Shown here: positions 15,123-22,143 of the stretch, in pieces
How the letters are laid out: every line of letters starts with the position of its first letter
Position numbering within the stretch: position 1 is the stretch's first letter
Assembly (NCBI GenBank): GCA_002059205.1
Contig: MVCQ01000012.1
Coordinates: forward strand, 1-24,285
Source of the DNA: Candidatus Latescibacteria bacterium 4484_107
GTDB taxonomy: Bacteria; Latescibacterota; 4484-107
Length of the DNA stretch: 24,285 nucleotides
Direction of reading: 5' to 3'
Position numbers and translations under genes: made by a program
Notes under the pieces: generated by a model
What the model saw: the letters and a program-made list of their open reading frames with translations, nothing else
The model's database searches: none
What the model was told of the DNA's origin: nothing

Positions 15123-15590
15123 TCACAGCTCATCCAGTACCTGTTTCAGAAAAACCATGAAACGCTGTATCTCCTCCTGAAAACCATCGAACGTTTCATC
15201 AAAACGCTCAATCAAGGGTCGTAGTCTGTCAGGGTGAAGCTCGTACCCGTAGATATTGCGAAAAACGTGACGGAACCCCAAATAGGGTCGAAGCGCACGA
15301 GCCAAATCCTCTGAAATCACTTCCGGTCTTATATCTCCTCGTTCCGATGCCATACGCTTGATAAGCTCAATATGCCAGTGTTCCCCCTGTGGAACATCCC
15401 CGTCTATATCCTTTGCAATACGCAAAAATATCCTCTCACACGCGGTATAAAAATCGTGTAAGACCGATCCCTGCGCCCTATACACCCCCGGATAGGGCGC
15501 CTTCCGGAGAGATGTCAACTCTCCACGCAAGGCGTCCATCGCTGCCAATTCCTCCGATAATGCCTTAACCATCTCCCCGAACTTATCCAT
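15123..15590 (-). CDS. HEPN-domain (HepT-like) protein of an MNT/HEPN pair
   Basis: 155 residues from the ATG at 15590, which overlaps the stop of the upstream nucleotidyltransferase gene (ATGGATAA), so translation is coupled. The protein is all-helical, with LHDFYTACERIFLRIAKDID and ARALRPYLGFRHVFRNIYGYEL as its HEPN signature helices. HepT toxins are RNases using an R-x4-6-H-x-Y motif and are silenced by the partner, which AMPylates the Tyr. Here the motif reads R107-H-V-F-R-N112-I-Y114: the arginine and the modifiable tyrosine remain but the catalytic His is Asn. It may thus be catalytically weak, or belong to a HEPN subfamily with a different active site. The pairing and overlap are typical of this toxin-antitoxin type. 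Confidence 0.85.
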   Translation of the reverse strand: MDKFGEMVKALSEELAAMDALRGELTSLRKAPYPGVYRAQGSVLHDFYTACERIFLRIAKDIDGDVPQGEHWHIELIKRMASERGDIRPEVISEDLARALRPYLGFRHVFRNIYGYELHPDRLRPLIERFDETFDGFQEEIQRFMVFLKQVLDEL

Positions 15591-15945
15591 ATAGTAGAAT
15601 GCCCTCCCGTCCGATACGCGATCGGAGCGGTTCGCACAATCCTTCAAGGGGCTTCAGGTCCACCATAAAGTCACTTCGGGTCAAAAGGTCGCCCAATGCC
15701 TCGTAGAAGCAGTCCGGGGGCAGCCCTTCGACCACTAAGTCAATATCAGAGGTGCCTGCAAATCGCGTGTCCTTCCTGGCGAGAGATCCAAAAAGATAGA
15801 CCTTTTTGGCGCTGTAAGTCTGTGCCAGAACACCCGCTAACTGCCGCGCCTCCCGCGTAGCACGGTCTCGTATATCTACATCCACGTTCACCTGCTTTAC
15901 AGCCTGTTGCTTCCAATACGCAATATAGTCCTCTAATGGTCTCAT
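15583..15945 (-). CDS. MNT-family minimal nucleotidyltransferase (antitoxin)
   Basis: 120 residues from the ATG at 15945; a TTG two codons upstream is possible, and AGAGGG favours the ATG. The MNT core is clear: KKVYLFGSLARKDTRF with G53-S54, then SDIDLVVEGL with the D67-x-D69 metal pair, and a third acidic strand at DFMVDLKPL. MntA antitoxins use ATP to AMPylate the Tyr of the HepT RNase. The N-terminal helix (EDYIAYWKQQAVKQ) is longer than in the smallest members and may contact HepT. It overlaps the HEPN gene by eight bases. No minus-strand promoter is obvious, but a long perfect hairpin lies upstream at 16023-16058. Confidence 0.88.
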   Translation of the reverse strand: MRPLEDYIAYWKQQAVKQVNVDVDIRDRATREARQLAGVLAQTYSAKKVYLFGSLARKDTRFAGTSDIDLVVEGLPPDCFYEALGDLLTRSDFMVDLKPLEGLCEPLRSRIGREGILLYG

Positions 15946-16022
15946 AGTCAACCCTCTGATTTCACGAAGTTACGAAGCCTGGTCCCCCCCCTCTTCCCCG
16001 AAGCACTGATGACGGCACGAAC

Positions 16023-16058
16023 AACCTCCCGCGGGTCGCCGATAACCCGCGGGAGGTT
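16023..16058. other. Perfect 14-bp inverted repeat with 8-nt loop
   Basis: AACCTCCCGCGGGT (16023-16036) is the exact reverse complement of 16045-16058; the loop is CGCCGATA. It lies between the broken GNAT gene and the MNT/HEPN pair. It is GC-rich and should be very stable. In the minus direction the T-run lies before rather than after the stem, so it is not a standard terminator. It could be a processing or operator element. Confidence 0.8.
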
Positions 16059-16066
16059 CAAAAAAT

Positions 16067-16601
16067 TCACCCCTCCCACTCCTCCCTCAAAATGCGTATC
16101 ACGATGCTATCGCGATACGCACCATTCACGTAGCGATCCTGCCGAAGCCCTCCTTCACAAACCCGGCCTTCCCGTAAGCCCGCATCGCACGGGGATTGTG
16201 ATCGAATACGTGGAGAAGAATCCGGTTGAGGTTCAGCGTGTCGAAGCCATAGCGCACCACGAGCTTGATGGCCTCCGCACCGTACCCCTTGGACCATTCG
16301 GGCTTATCCCCGATCGCGATGCCGAAAGCGGCTCGTCGGTTGCGCCAATCTATATTTCCGAATCCCGTGGATCCGATCAGCTTGTCCGATTCCTTCAGGA
16401 CAACGCCGAACGTGACGCTGTTTCGATCCTTGTACAGATTTTCGATCCACTTCCGCTCGCGTCTTAGATTGAGCGGCGGGAAGTTGCGCCCCAGATAGCA
16501 TCGCACCTCCGGATCGTTGAGCCATTCCACGAAGTGGGAGCATCTTCCGGCTCGATAGCCCGGAGATAGACGTTGTCCCCGATCAAAAACGGAGCTTGCA
16601 T
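16067..16601 (-). pseudogene. GNAT acetyltransferase (RimJ/RimL-like) broken by two frameshifts
   Basis: The gene opens at the ATG at 16601 (AAAGGA SD) as MQAPFLIGDNVYLRAIEPED, typical of RimJ/RimL-type N-acetyltransferases. After about 20 codons the family sequence continues only in the next frame (HFVEWLNDPEVRCYLGRN ... NRRAAFGIAIGDKPEWSKGYGAEAI, the acetyl-CoA loop, ... HVFDHNPRAMRAYGKAGF). Near 16150 it shifts again to finish as LRQDRYVNGAYRDSIVIRI and a stop at 16067. Each shift is one missing base: one in a CCC run near 16540, one in a GGG run near 16150. Restoring both gives a normal protein of about 178 residues. It is either a young pseudogene with an intact promoter or two homopolymer sequencing errors. 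Confidence 0.85.
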
Positions 16602-16643
16602 GCGAGGTCCTTTCCTCGGACGATTGTAAATTTAGGGGTTTTT

Positions 16644-16671
16644 CAATCCGCAATCCGCAATCCGCAATCTG
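16644..16671. repeat. Heptanucleotide tandem array (CAATCCG)4
   Basis: Three perfect CAATCCG units and one CAATCTG in phase, followed by AAATC. It lies in the leader between the GNAT promoter and start codon. Related degenerate units occur at 8927-9014 and 3311-3330. Confidence 0.85.
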
Positions 16672-16693
16672 AAATCAGGTCGCCACTCGTCAC

Positions 16694-16722
16694 AATATAC
16701 CATAGATGCGGGGACGTGTCAA
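16694..16722 (-). promoter_or_regulatory. Sigma-70-type promoter for the GNAT gene
   Basis: On the minus strand, TTGACA (16722-16717) and TATATT (16699-16694) are separated by 17 nt. The leader to the GNAT ATG is about 85 nt and carries the CAATCCG array. The promoter abuts the end of the sialidase-type gene (stop at 16731). Confidence 0.75.
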
Positions 16723-16730
16723 CCAAAAAT

Positions 16731-17789
16731 TCAAGCCTCGTACAACCAATCCATATCTACCACCGTAATCTGGAGGAGATTCAGTCCCCCGATCCGGGGA
16801 TTGCCGGCGCAGTAGCCCAACACCACGGCGTCATTTACAAAGGTGATGGCCGTGTAGCAGTACCATCCGTCGGGATCGTCTTCCAGCACTTTGACGTGTT
16901 TCCAGGTGCGGCCCTCGTCCTTTGAGATGGCGGTCGTCAGGGGCGTACGTTTCTCCCGAAATTCCGGGCCCACGTGCGTATGATCGTTCCATACGAGGAG
17001 CAGATCTCCGGTGGAAGGGATGCGCTTTACCGAGGCTGGAGACGTGGGCGAAAGAATATCCGTGGATTCCGCCGGACTCCATGTGTCGCCCCCGTCATGG
17101 GAGTACGAACGGAACTGACAGCCCATATCGGTCCGCATCAGCATCATCAGCGAACCGTCGTTCAGTTCCACCACGCCCGGCTCCTGAAGTCCCGACTTAC
17201 TTTCTTGAGGCGCCTCCAACCAGGTCCGGCTCATCCGCCACGTTTGTCCCTCGTCGTCGGAGAGGGCGCACGCGGAGATGCCCCGATGGCTCCACGATTC
17301 GCGCGTGCCGTCGGGACACGGGTGATAGGCGGCCGGCACCACCAATCGCCCGGAGGAAAGCTGCACCACCCGGTCGTTGTTGATCACGTGATAGCCCTCG
17401 TGGGGGATCGTGCACACCTTCTCGCTCCATGTCTGCGCTTCGTTGTCCGAAGTCCGCATATAGAGCTTGCAGTCGCCCCAAGAGTTTTTGATGGCGTAGA
17501 ACAGCGCAATCGGCCCGGAATGCAGACGCAAGAAACTTACGGACATAACGTTCTCGCTTCCCTCGTTGTCCACCACCAACACGTCGTTCTCCGTCCAGGT
17601 CCGCCCGCCGTCGTATGAGAAGCGGCCGGCGATCCGGGCCGTGGAATTGTCGTGCGCTCCCCCGTAGAAGTGGGAATACGCGAAAAACAGACTTCCGTCC
17701 CACAGTTGCACAAAAGAGCCTTCGGAGTTCCTCGGATTCTCCGACGAGGGAGGAAGCAGACGGAGCTTATACACGCGTGAGTGGTTCAT
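16731..17789 (-). CDS. Sialidase-type beta-propeller protein with Asp-boxes
   Basis: 352 residues from the ATG at 17789, preceded by GGAGGA at 8 nt. Five Asp-box motifs (S-x-D-x-G-x-T-W or close) are visible: SYDGGRTW, SDNEAQTW, SDDEGQTW, SHDGGDTW and SKDEGRTW, the spacing expected of a six-bladed exo-sialidase/BNR propeller. An early block with RNSEGSFVQLWDGSLFFAYS is also typical of the family. There is no signal peptide, so it would act in the cytoplasm or be exported another way. True sialidase activity needs an arginine triad that I cannot confirm. Related proteins in uncultured bacteria are often annotated sialidase without proven substrate. It may belong to the surrounding glycan-related genes. 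Confidence 0.88.
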   Translation of the reverse strand: MNHSRVYKLRLLPPSSENPRNSEGSFVQLWDGSLFFAYSHFYGGAHDNSTARIAGRFSYDGGRTWTENDVLVVDNEGSENVMSVSFLRLHSGPIALFYAIKNSWGDCKLYMRTSDNEAQTWSEKVCTIPHEGYHVINNDRVVQLSSGRLVVPAAYHPCPDGTRESWSHRGISACALSDDEGQTWRMSRTWLEAPQESKSGLQEPGVVELNDGSLMMLMRTDMGCQFRSYSHDGGDTWSPAESTDILSPTSPASVKRIPSTGDLLLVWNDHTHVGPEFREKRTPLTTAISKDEGRTWKHVKVLEDDPDGWYCYTAITFVNDAVVLGYCAGNPRIGGLNLLQITVVDMDWLYEA

Positions 17790-17814
17790 GGAATGATCCT
17801 CCATAAAATAATTG

Positions 17815-17878
17815 TGAAGCTGAGAAAGCGAGACGGTGGGACGCCTTTGCGTTCTCACTTTCTCACTTTCTCACTTAC
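17815..17878. repeat. Composite dispersed repeat, partial copy C with (CTCACTTT) octads
   Basis: GAGAAAGCGAGACGGTGGG matches the core of copies A and B. It is followed by CTTTGCG and then three octads of TCTCACTT. It fills the gap between the sialidase-type and zinc-protein genes and overlaps the stop end of the latter. Confidence 0.65.
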
Positions 17879-18648
17879 ACTTTCTTCTCCGGCCTTTCCT
17901 TCTTCTCCTCTAATTTTTCCATAGTAACCTCGTCTTCATACTTCTTCACGCACTCGTTGCACTCGGCGCAGGACCTTTCGTAGCAGTTCCGGTGAATGCG
18001 CATGGGGTACTGCTTTTCGAAGGATCGCTTGCATTTCTCCGAACAGAATTGATAGCGCACCTGATTGGTACCTATGGCCGCATAGATGACGGCCACGTAT
18101 TCGTCCCGATCCACCTCTTTCTGGCACCAGTCGCACACCACACGTTCCTCTCTTCGGCGCTGCTCCCTTCGTGCGGCGATTTCCTCGTCCGCCCAGACAT
18201 ACTCTATGTAGCTGATGTTTCCGGACGGGATGCGAATCCGGACCACATCGTCGGTGATGCCCAGAATGTCTCCTTGCACGATCTGGAACATGCTTTTGGA
18301 TTCGACGATGTTTCCGTCCTTCAGATGGATCAAAGCGTGTCCCTTCTCCGGGGTAATAAACGTGGACCAGCCGCAATACTCGCACACCGTAGTGAACAAG
18401 AACTGCTTGGTCTTCCGCCCGCAACTGGGACAACGCCCTTCCTCTAAGAGTTTCACATCCCGAATAGAGGCTTTGGTCGCTTCCTTGATCGTGCCCTCCA
18501 CCTCAGAGATCACCTTGCTGACCGATCCTTTGTCTCCCTTGGTCAGAAGGGAGATTTCCTTCTCCAGCTCATCGTCCTGATCCACGAGGGCGATCTGTTT
18601 TTCCTTCTTTTCTTCTTCCTTCTTGCCGAAGAACATTCTCTTGCTCAT
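17875..18648 (-). CDS. Conserved-looking cysteine-rich zinc protein of unknown function
   Basis: 257 residues from an ATG with the near-perfect SD GGAGGTGAT. No signal peptide or membrane helix. The layout is: a charged N-terminal tail with a helix (residues 10-70); a zinc ribbon C73-P-S-C76 ... C89-E-Y-C92; a beta-rich central part (ALIHLKDGNIVESKSMFQIV, DVVRIRIPSGNISYIEYVW, about 104-152); a basic helix; a second cysteine module C172-x2-C175 ... C202-x3-C206 resembling TRASH/MYM-type zinc knuckles; then H219-R-N-C222 and C227, C230, C233; and a Glu/Lys-rich tail. Twelve cysteines suggest three zinc sites. I do not recognise the family. It has its own divergent promoter next to valS, which suggests steady expression. 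Confidence 0.85.
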   Translation of the reverse strand: MSKRMFFGKKEEEKKEKQIALVDQDDELEKEISLLTKGDKGSVSKVISEVEGTIKEATKASIRDVKLLEEGRCPSCGRKTKQFLFTTVCEYCGWSTFITPEKGHALIHLKDGNIVESKSMFQIVQGDILGITDDVVRIRIPSGNISYIEYVWADEEIAARREQRRREERVVCDWCQKEVDRDEYVAVIYAAIGTNQVRYQFCSEKCKRSFEKQYPMRIHRNCYERSCAECNECVKKYEDEVTMEKLEEKKERPEKKV

Positions 18649-18757
18649 GGCAAATCACCTCCATAAAGGGTTCCTGGCGCTCGAATGATTTGAGTGTTTT
18701 CGGACGACTCCGACATCCCGGAGAGACGATAGACGTGCCCGGTATAACGCACGGGGA

Positions 18758-18785
18758 AATATAAGCATTCTATCTGAAATGGCAA
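18758..18785 (-). promoter_or_regulatory. Sigma-70-type promoter for the zinc protein
   Basis: Minus-strand TTGCCA (18785-18780) and TATATT (18763-18758) with a 16-nt spacer, each one mismatch from consensus. It predicts a leader of about 100 nt before the ATG at 18648. Confidence 0.6.
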
Positions 18786-18815
18786 GGGAAAAGTGGATCG
18801 TGTCACTGATTTTTA

Positions 18816-18844
18816 TTGACAGAAGCACCGAATTGTGTTATTTT
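18816..18844 (+). promoter_or_regulatory. Sigma-70-type promoter for the valS transcript
   Basis: TTGACA at 18816-18821, a 17-nt spacer and TATTTT at 18839-18844. Transcription should start close to 18851, which is also an ATG. Confidence 0.75.
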
Positions 18845-18850
18845 AGAAAA

Positions 18851-18943
18851 ATGCACGAAATAACAGATTCATTCCATCTTCTTTTGAACGTCTTAGAATG
18901 CTTGAAGTTAAAGAATGGTTGCGTGGTGCACGACGGCGGATGA
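18851..18943 (+). CDS. Possible leaderless 30-residue leader peptide ahead of valS
   Basis: An ATG lies about 7 nt past the -10 box, at the expected transcription start. It opens a 30-codon frame (MHEITDSFHLLLNVLECLKL, then KNGCVVHDGG) that ends in adjacent Val codons GTG GTG shortly before the stop. This could be an attenuator leader peptide sensing valyl-tRNA. The coding evidence is weak: no homology known to me, only three Val codons, and such a short frame can occur by chance. Confidence 0.25.
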   Translation: MHEITDSFHLLLNVLECLKLKNGCVVHDGG

Positions 18944-19022
18944 TGGATGACGCATCCAACAATCGCTAAATCCAGGATTATTAACAAGTCTGTGATTTCG
19001 CGCCCGGCTTCGTGTTTTGCTC

Positions 19023-19076
19023 CGGTCTTCCCCGAACTGCAGAGGGGGAAAATGCTATCCCCTCTTGTTGAGACCG
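19023..19076 (+). other. Folded leader element 1 upstream of valS
   Basis: An outer stem CGGTCT (19023-19028) / AGACCG (19071-19076) encloses an inner hairpin AGAGGGG (19041-19047) / CCCCTCT (19059-19065). Nested perfect stems support a real RNA structure. Confidence 0.5.
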
Positions 19077-19117
19077 AATATCCAACATATATTGCCGCAT
19101 AAAAGTTAGCGAAAATC

Positions 19118-19149
19118 CGGAGGGGAAGAGATAATACTCTCTCCCTCCG
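19118..19149 (+). other. Folded leader element 2 (hairpin) just upstream of valS
   Basis: CGGAGGG (19118-19124) pairs with CCCTCCG (19143-19149), with an inner AGAG/CTCT extension. It is followed by AATTTA rather than a U-run, so termination is not certain. It ends 46 nt before the valS start. Confidence 0.5.
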
Positions 19150-19195
19150 AATTTATGAATAACCCAGGATGCACAGATGGGAAAGGAAGGGCCGG

Positions 19196-21877
19196 ATGTC
19201 TATGCAGACACTTGAAAAAAAATACGATCCGAAACTTGTGGAACAAAAATGGTATCGTTTTTGGGAGGAGCATGGATTTTTTCACGCCCAAATCGAGCCT
19301 GCCAAAAAATCCTATTGCATCACCATTCCGCCGCCCAATGTGACCGGGGAACTGCACATGGGGCACGCGCTCCAGCACACCATCCACGATGCGTTGATCC
19401 GATGGCGCAGAATGCAGGGCGATGAGACGCTTTGTCTGCCCGGTTCGGATCACGCGGGCATCCCCACCCAGATGAAGGTGGAACGCCTGCTCTTCGAGGA
19501 AGAGGGGAAAACGCGCTTCGACGTGGGACGCGAGGGCTTATTGGAGCGGGTCTGGGCGTGGCGCCGAAAATACGGAGACGCGATCTGGACCCAGTTCCGG
19601 ATGCTGGGATGCAGCTACGATTGGCGACGCGAGCGGTTCACCCTCGACGAGGGATACCAGCGGGCCGTTTCGGAGGCGTTCGTCCGGTTTTATGAGAAGG
19701 GGTGGATCTATCGGGGCAAGCGGATGGTGAATTGGTGCACTCATTGCGGCACGGTGATCTCGGATCTGGAGGTCGAGGAACGAGAATTGAGCGGGCACCT
19801 ATGGCACATTCGATACCCCGGCATCGCGGGCGGACCGGACGTGGTGGTGGCCACAACGCGGCCCGAAACCATGCTGGGCGATACCGGCGTAGCCGTGCAT
19901 CCCACGGATAAGCGTTGGCGGCATGCCGTGGGCAAACAGGTGATGCTTCCGTTGATGGAACGTCCGATCCCGATTGTCGCGGACGAATATGCGGACCCTC
20001 AGATGGGCAGCGGCGCCGTGAAGGTCACGCCCGCACACGATCCGAACGACTACGAAGTGGGACAACGGCACGATCTGCAGGAAATTCAGGTAATCGGCTT
20101 CGACGGAAAGATGACGAAAGCCGCGGGCGATTTCGCGGGTATGGACGCTTTGGCCTGCCGCAAAGCCGTGGTGGACGCGTTGAAAAAACTGGGCTTGTTG
20201 GAGCGGGTCGAGACCTATACGCACGCAGTGCCCCATCACGACAAATGCGGCACCTTGGTGGAGCCGCTTCCAATGGAGCAGTGGTTCGTTCGGATGGAGG
20301 AGTTGGCGGCTCGGGCATTGCCCGTGTTGGAGCGGGGAGAAATTACGTATATTCCGGATCGCTTCCGGCAATACTCCATCGAATGGCTTCATGGCATTCG
20401 GGATTGGTGCATCTCGCGGCAAATCTGGTGGGGACATCGGATCCCAGTTTGGACGTGCAAGGCATGCGGAGCACTCATCGTCCGGGTGGAGGCGCCGACG
20501 GAGTGCCCCAAATGCGGCGGGAAGGAGTTGGAACAGGACCCGGACGTGCTGGATACGTGGTTCAGTTCCGCGCTTTGGCCGTTTGCCGCCTTGGGCTGGC
20601 CGGAGAAGACGCCGGAATTGGAATACTTCTACCCCACGGATCTGATGATCACGGGCCGCGATATTCTCTACCTGTGGGTGATTCGGATGATTGTGACCAG
20701 CCTGGAGTTCGTCGGTAAGATACCTTTTCGGACGGTCCTCATCCATCCCACGATCCAGACCAAAGACGGCCAACGGATGAGCAAGACCCTTGGCACCGGC
20801 ATAGATCCCCTCGAACTGATCGAACGGTACGGTACGGATGCGACCCGGTACAGCCTGCTGATGCAATGCGGCAGCGCTCAGGACATCCGCTTCGACGCGG
20901 AGGTGGTGGACAATCGCGTTCAAAGTGCGCCGGCCGCGGAGACGTGCCGAAATTTCTGCAACAAGATCTGGAACGCCGCGCGCATGGTGATGATGTATGT
21001 GCCGGAGCAAGGGGAAAAATTTTCTCCCTCAGATGGGGGCCAGGCCACGGATCTGGTGGATCGCTGGATGTTAAGCCGCCTCAAGCGGATAATTTCCGCG
21101 GTAAACGAGGCGCTGGAAAGCGCTCGGTTCAGCGACGCGACAAAGGCGCTCTACGACTTTTTCTGGCACGATTATTGCGATTGGTATTTGGAGGCGGTCA
21201 AGCCGAGGCTGTCCGGGGATGGAGAGGGAACAGGACGGGCGCGGCAAACGATGGAATGCGTGCTGGATCAGACGATGCGGCTCCTGCATCCCTTTATGCC
21301 GTTTATCACCGAAGAAGTGTGGCAGAAGCTTGGGGTGGATAAGGACGCGGAGAGTCTTATGATCGCCGCATGGCCCGAAGCAAAGGAACGGTGGATAGAT
21401 GAGGAGGCGGAGCGGGAGATGGCGGCGGTGCAGGGACTGGTCGGGGCGGTGCGGATTATCCGGTCAGAGATGCGAGTGCCGCCGGGGAAGCGCGTGCACA
21501 TCCTGATCCGTTGTGCGTCGGAGAAACTGTTGCGAATGATTGAAAAAAATCGGGATCACATCGTCCATCTATCCAAAGCGGAGAAACTGACCGTCGGAAA
21601 AGATCTGGAAAAACCGGACGCTTCCGCCAGCGCCGTAGTCGGGGAGGCGGAGATATTCGTTCCCCTGGAGGGAATCATTGACGTGGAAGTGGAACGGGCC
21701 CGTCTAAAAAAAGAAACGCTTCGGATTCGCAAGGCCCTGACGGGATTGGAGAAAAAGCTGGCCGACAGCCGTTTTCTGGACAATGCGCCGACGGAGGTGG
21801 TGAAGCGGGAGCGGGCTAAAAGAACGGACTATCTAACAAGCCTGGAAAAATTGGAACAGAGCATGGAGATGCTGTAG
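19196..21877 (+). CDS. valS: Valyl-tRNA synthetase
   Basis: 893 residues from the ATG at 19196, chosen because AAGGAAGG precedes it; an ATG at 19169 lacks an SD. It charges tRNA-Val with valine. The class-I motif is H54-M-G-H57 in PPPNVTGELHMGHALQH. The KMSKS loop is RMSKT (about 526-530, in GQRMSKTLGTGIDPLELIE), with two conservative changes. The editing domain carries TTRPETMLGDTGVAVHP near 219. A zinc ribbon, CKACG ... CPKCGG, follows around 420-445. The C-terminal coiled coil (RARLKKETLRIRKALTGLEK onward) is the ValRS tRNA-binding arm. It is preceded by a long structured leader and its own promoter. Length and domain order are normal. Confidence 0.97.
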   Translation: MSMQTLEKKYDPKLVEQKWYRFWEEHGFFHAQIEPAKKSYCITIPPPNVTGELHMGHALQHTIHDALIRWRRMQGDETLCLPGSDHAGIPTQMKVERLLFEEEGKTRFDVGREGLLERVWAWRRKYGDAIWTQFRMLGCSYDWRRERFTLDEGYQRAVSEAFVRFYEKGWIYRGKRMVNWCTHCGTVISDLEVEERELSGHLWHIRYPGIAGGPDVVVATTRPETMLGDTGVAVHPTDKRWRHAVGKQVMLPLMERPIPIVADEYADPQMGSGAVKVTPAHDPNDYEVGQRHDLQEIQVIGFDGKMTKAAGDFAGMDALACRKAVVDALKKLGLLERVETYTHAVPHHDKCGTLVEPLPMEQWFVRMEELAARALPVLERGEITYIPDRFRQYSIEWLHGIRDWCISRQIWWGHRIPVWTCKACGALIVRVEAPTECPKCGGKELEQDPDVLDTWFSSALWPFAALGWPEKTPELEYFYPTDLMITGRDILYLWVIRMIVTSLEFVGKIPFRTVLIHPTIQTKDGQRMSKTLGTGIDPLELIERYGTDATRYSLLMQCGSAQDIRFDAEVVDNRVQSAPAAETCRNFCNKIWNAARMVMMYVPEQGEKFSPSDGGQATDLVDRWMLSRLKRIISAVNEALESARFSDATKALYDFFWHDYCDWYLEAVKPRLSGDGEGTGRARQTMECVLDQTMRLLHPFMPFITEEVWQKLGVDKDAESLMIAAWPEAKERWIDEEAEREMAAVQGLVGAVRIIRSEMRVPPGKRVHILIRCASEKLLRMIEKNRDHIVHLSKAEKLTVGKDLEKPDASASAVVGEAEIFVPLEGIIDVEVERARLKKETLRIRKALTGLEKKLADSRFLDNAPTEVVKRERAKRTDYLTSLEKLEQSMEML

Positions 21878-21986
21878 GGTTTTTCCGGACGGGTTCGGAA
21901 GGAATCTATTGAGGAGCGTTTTGTTTTGCAAGGGACTCTGTAGAGCACGCAAAGAAACTCCCTATGAAAGAGGAAAAGTGGGAGGG

Positions 21987-22045
21987 GGTTCGCCGTCTCA
22001 TTTTCTCACTTTCTTCCCTCTGCGAACTCCGCGGACTCTGCGGTG
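21987..22045 (-). repeat. Composite dispersed repeat, copy B
   Basis: The reverse complement starts CACCGCAGAG and contains AAGAAAGTGAGAAAATGAGA and CGGCGAACC, matching copy A (7701-7759) at about 50 of 59 positions. It lies between valS and the CsgG-like gene, and creates an open frame upstream of that gene that is not a real extension. Confidence 0.8.
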
Positions 22046-22143
22046 AGCATATGAAAATAATTTTGTCTGAGCACTTAAAAACCAAATGTTGCCCCAACGT
22101 TCAACCTGTTCCATGCGTCAGAGGGACAAAGGAGGCAAAAAAC

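Larger units (their letters stand above)
18649..19195. other. Divergent regulatory region between the zinc protein and valS
   Basis: 547 bp with back-to-back promoters (minus at 18758-18785, plus at 18816-18844) and a leader of about 345 nt before valS. The leader holds a possible leaderless 30-codon frame (18851-18943) and two folded elements (19023-19076 and 19118-19149). I looked for T-box features, because valS is often T-box controlled, and saw no AGGGTGG-type motif. No tRNA is visible. Confidence 0.6.

Noticed and set aside
16023..16058. Rho-independent terminator
   Set aside because: The stem is strong but there is no T-run after it in either direction of gene transcription.
18845..19195. 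T-box riboswitch upstream of valS
   Set aside because: No AGGGTGG-type antiterminator motif or specifier loop could be recognised, although the leader is long and structured.
19799..21010. A 403-codon minus-strand open frame
   Set aside because: It lies fully antisense to the well-supported valS, has low-complexity His/Arg-rich composition and matches no family I know.
21964..22143. N-terminal extension of the CsgG-like gene
   Set aside because: The extra codons come from composite repeat copy B; a strong SD and signal peptide mark the start at 22144.
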